Below are positions 5,540-5,805 of a stretch of 5,805 bases of DNA, in pieces. Origin of the DNA: Spirochaeta sp. GTDB taxonomy: Bacteria > Spirochaetota > Spirochaetia > DSM-27196 > Alkalispirochaetaceae. Position 1 is the first letter of the stretch; the number at the start of each line of letters is the position of its first letter. The position numbers and the translations under genes were made by a program. The notes below the pieces were generated by a model, which saw only the letters and a program-made list of their open reading frames with translations, did not search any database and was not told the DNA's origin. Location: the NCBI GenBank assembly GCA_007117185.1, contig SKHA01000032.1, forward strand, positions 1 through 5,805, written 5' to 3'.

Positions 5540-5805
5540 ATGAAAACGATGGTTGCGGCGATTCTGGCAGTTCTGCTTCTGGTTCCCGTTGTACTGTTTC
5601 TCTGGGGGCCCCGGCGGGAGAACGCCCGGGCAGCCGAAGACGCAGCGAGACTGCGTTCCCGGCAAATCGATCTGTCCGGCCGGACCTACCGGGAGGCACA
5701 GATTTCCGCTCTCCCCGCGCCGGTGCAGCGATACTTCCGGAACGTCCTGAAGGATGGTCAGCCCTACGTCAGCGCGGTCACCCTGACCCACGACGGTCAG
5801 TTCAA
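5540..5805 (+). CDS. Membrane-anchored DUF6544/DUF6920-like protein, N-terminal part
   Basis: The first 88 codons of a protein cut off by the right edge. Residues 1-23 form a signal-anchor: MKTMVAAILAVLLLVPVVLF, followed by WGPRRENARAA, with positive charges on the far side. A charged helix then leads to ISALPAPVQRYFRNVLKDGQ (about 58-77) and PYVSAVTLTHDGQF. The 'LPAPVQRYF...GQP' segment and the following strand are typical of the DUF6544/DUF6920 group of uncharacterised proteins; I recall this from the family and cannot check it. Function unknown. It is 99 bp beyond the regulator stop and separated by the inverted repeat, so it may be an independent unit, though same-strand read-through is possible. 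Nothing ties it to the sugar genes. Confidence 0.65.
   Translation, partial: MKTMVAAILAVLLLVPVVLFLWGPRRENARAAEDAARLRSRQIDLSGRTYREAQISALPAPVQRYFRNVLKDGQPYVSAVTLTHDGQF

Noticed and set aside
4337..5791. A 484-codon open frame on the minus strand across the regulator gene and its flanks
   Set aside because: The translation is low-complexity, rich in Arg, Gly, Pro, Gln and Asp, and runs antisense to a regulator with an unmistakable LuxR HTH; it also crosses the intergenic inverted repeat.

Overview
This is a compact, GC-rich bacterial window with almost no non-coding DNA. It carries a sugar-uptake and sugar-processing locus on the minus strand, and a divergently transcribed membrane regulator plus an unrelated partial gene on the plus strand. 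The extracellular binding protein has a signal peptide ending in a Leu-Phe-Ala-Gly-Gly-Gly-type site with no lipobox cysteine. Together with the regulator, a multi-pass membrane protein fused to a LuxR-type DNA-binding domain, this resembles free-living Spirochaetota (Spirochaeta/Alkalispirochaeta-like). That assignment is inference from protein style, not from a marker gene.

Layout. Minus strand, read right to left: a GH94-like glycoside phosphorylase-family protein (4496 to 2265), then a FAD-dependent oxidoreductase of the FAD_oxidored/PF12831 type (2268 to 685) that overlaps it by an ATGA junction. After a 76-bp gap comes the N-terminal 202 codons of an ABC-transporter sugar-binding protein (608 to the window edge at 1). 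Plus strand: the 294-residue membrane LuxR-type regulator (4556-5440), a large imperfect inverted repeat immediately after its stop (5441-5487), and the first 88 codons of a membrane-anchored DUF6544/DUF6920-like protein (5540 to the window edge at 5805).

Regulation. The sequence AAACATATGTTT, or a one-mismatch version of it, occurs in both places where minus-strand transcription should begin. It is a perfect 14-bp palindrome in the 59-bp gap between the phosphorylase-like and regulator genes. It is a tandem pair 23 bp apart over a good promoter-like sequence (TTGACA, 17 bp, TGT-TTAACT) in front of the binding-protein gene. The simplest reading is one transcription factor controlling import and catabolism together; the adjacent membrane regulator is the obvious but unproven candidate.

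Working model (inference). A periplasmic binding protein captures a saccharide for an ABC importer encoded beyond the left edge. The two signal-less, presumably cytoplasmic enzymes, a flavin oxidoreductase and a GH94-like phosphorylase, then process it. The substrate cannot be read from the sequence. The start of the phosphorylase-like gene is unusual: its only ribosome-binding-site-like sequence is placed for an ATG that runs into a stop after three codons.
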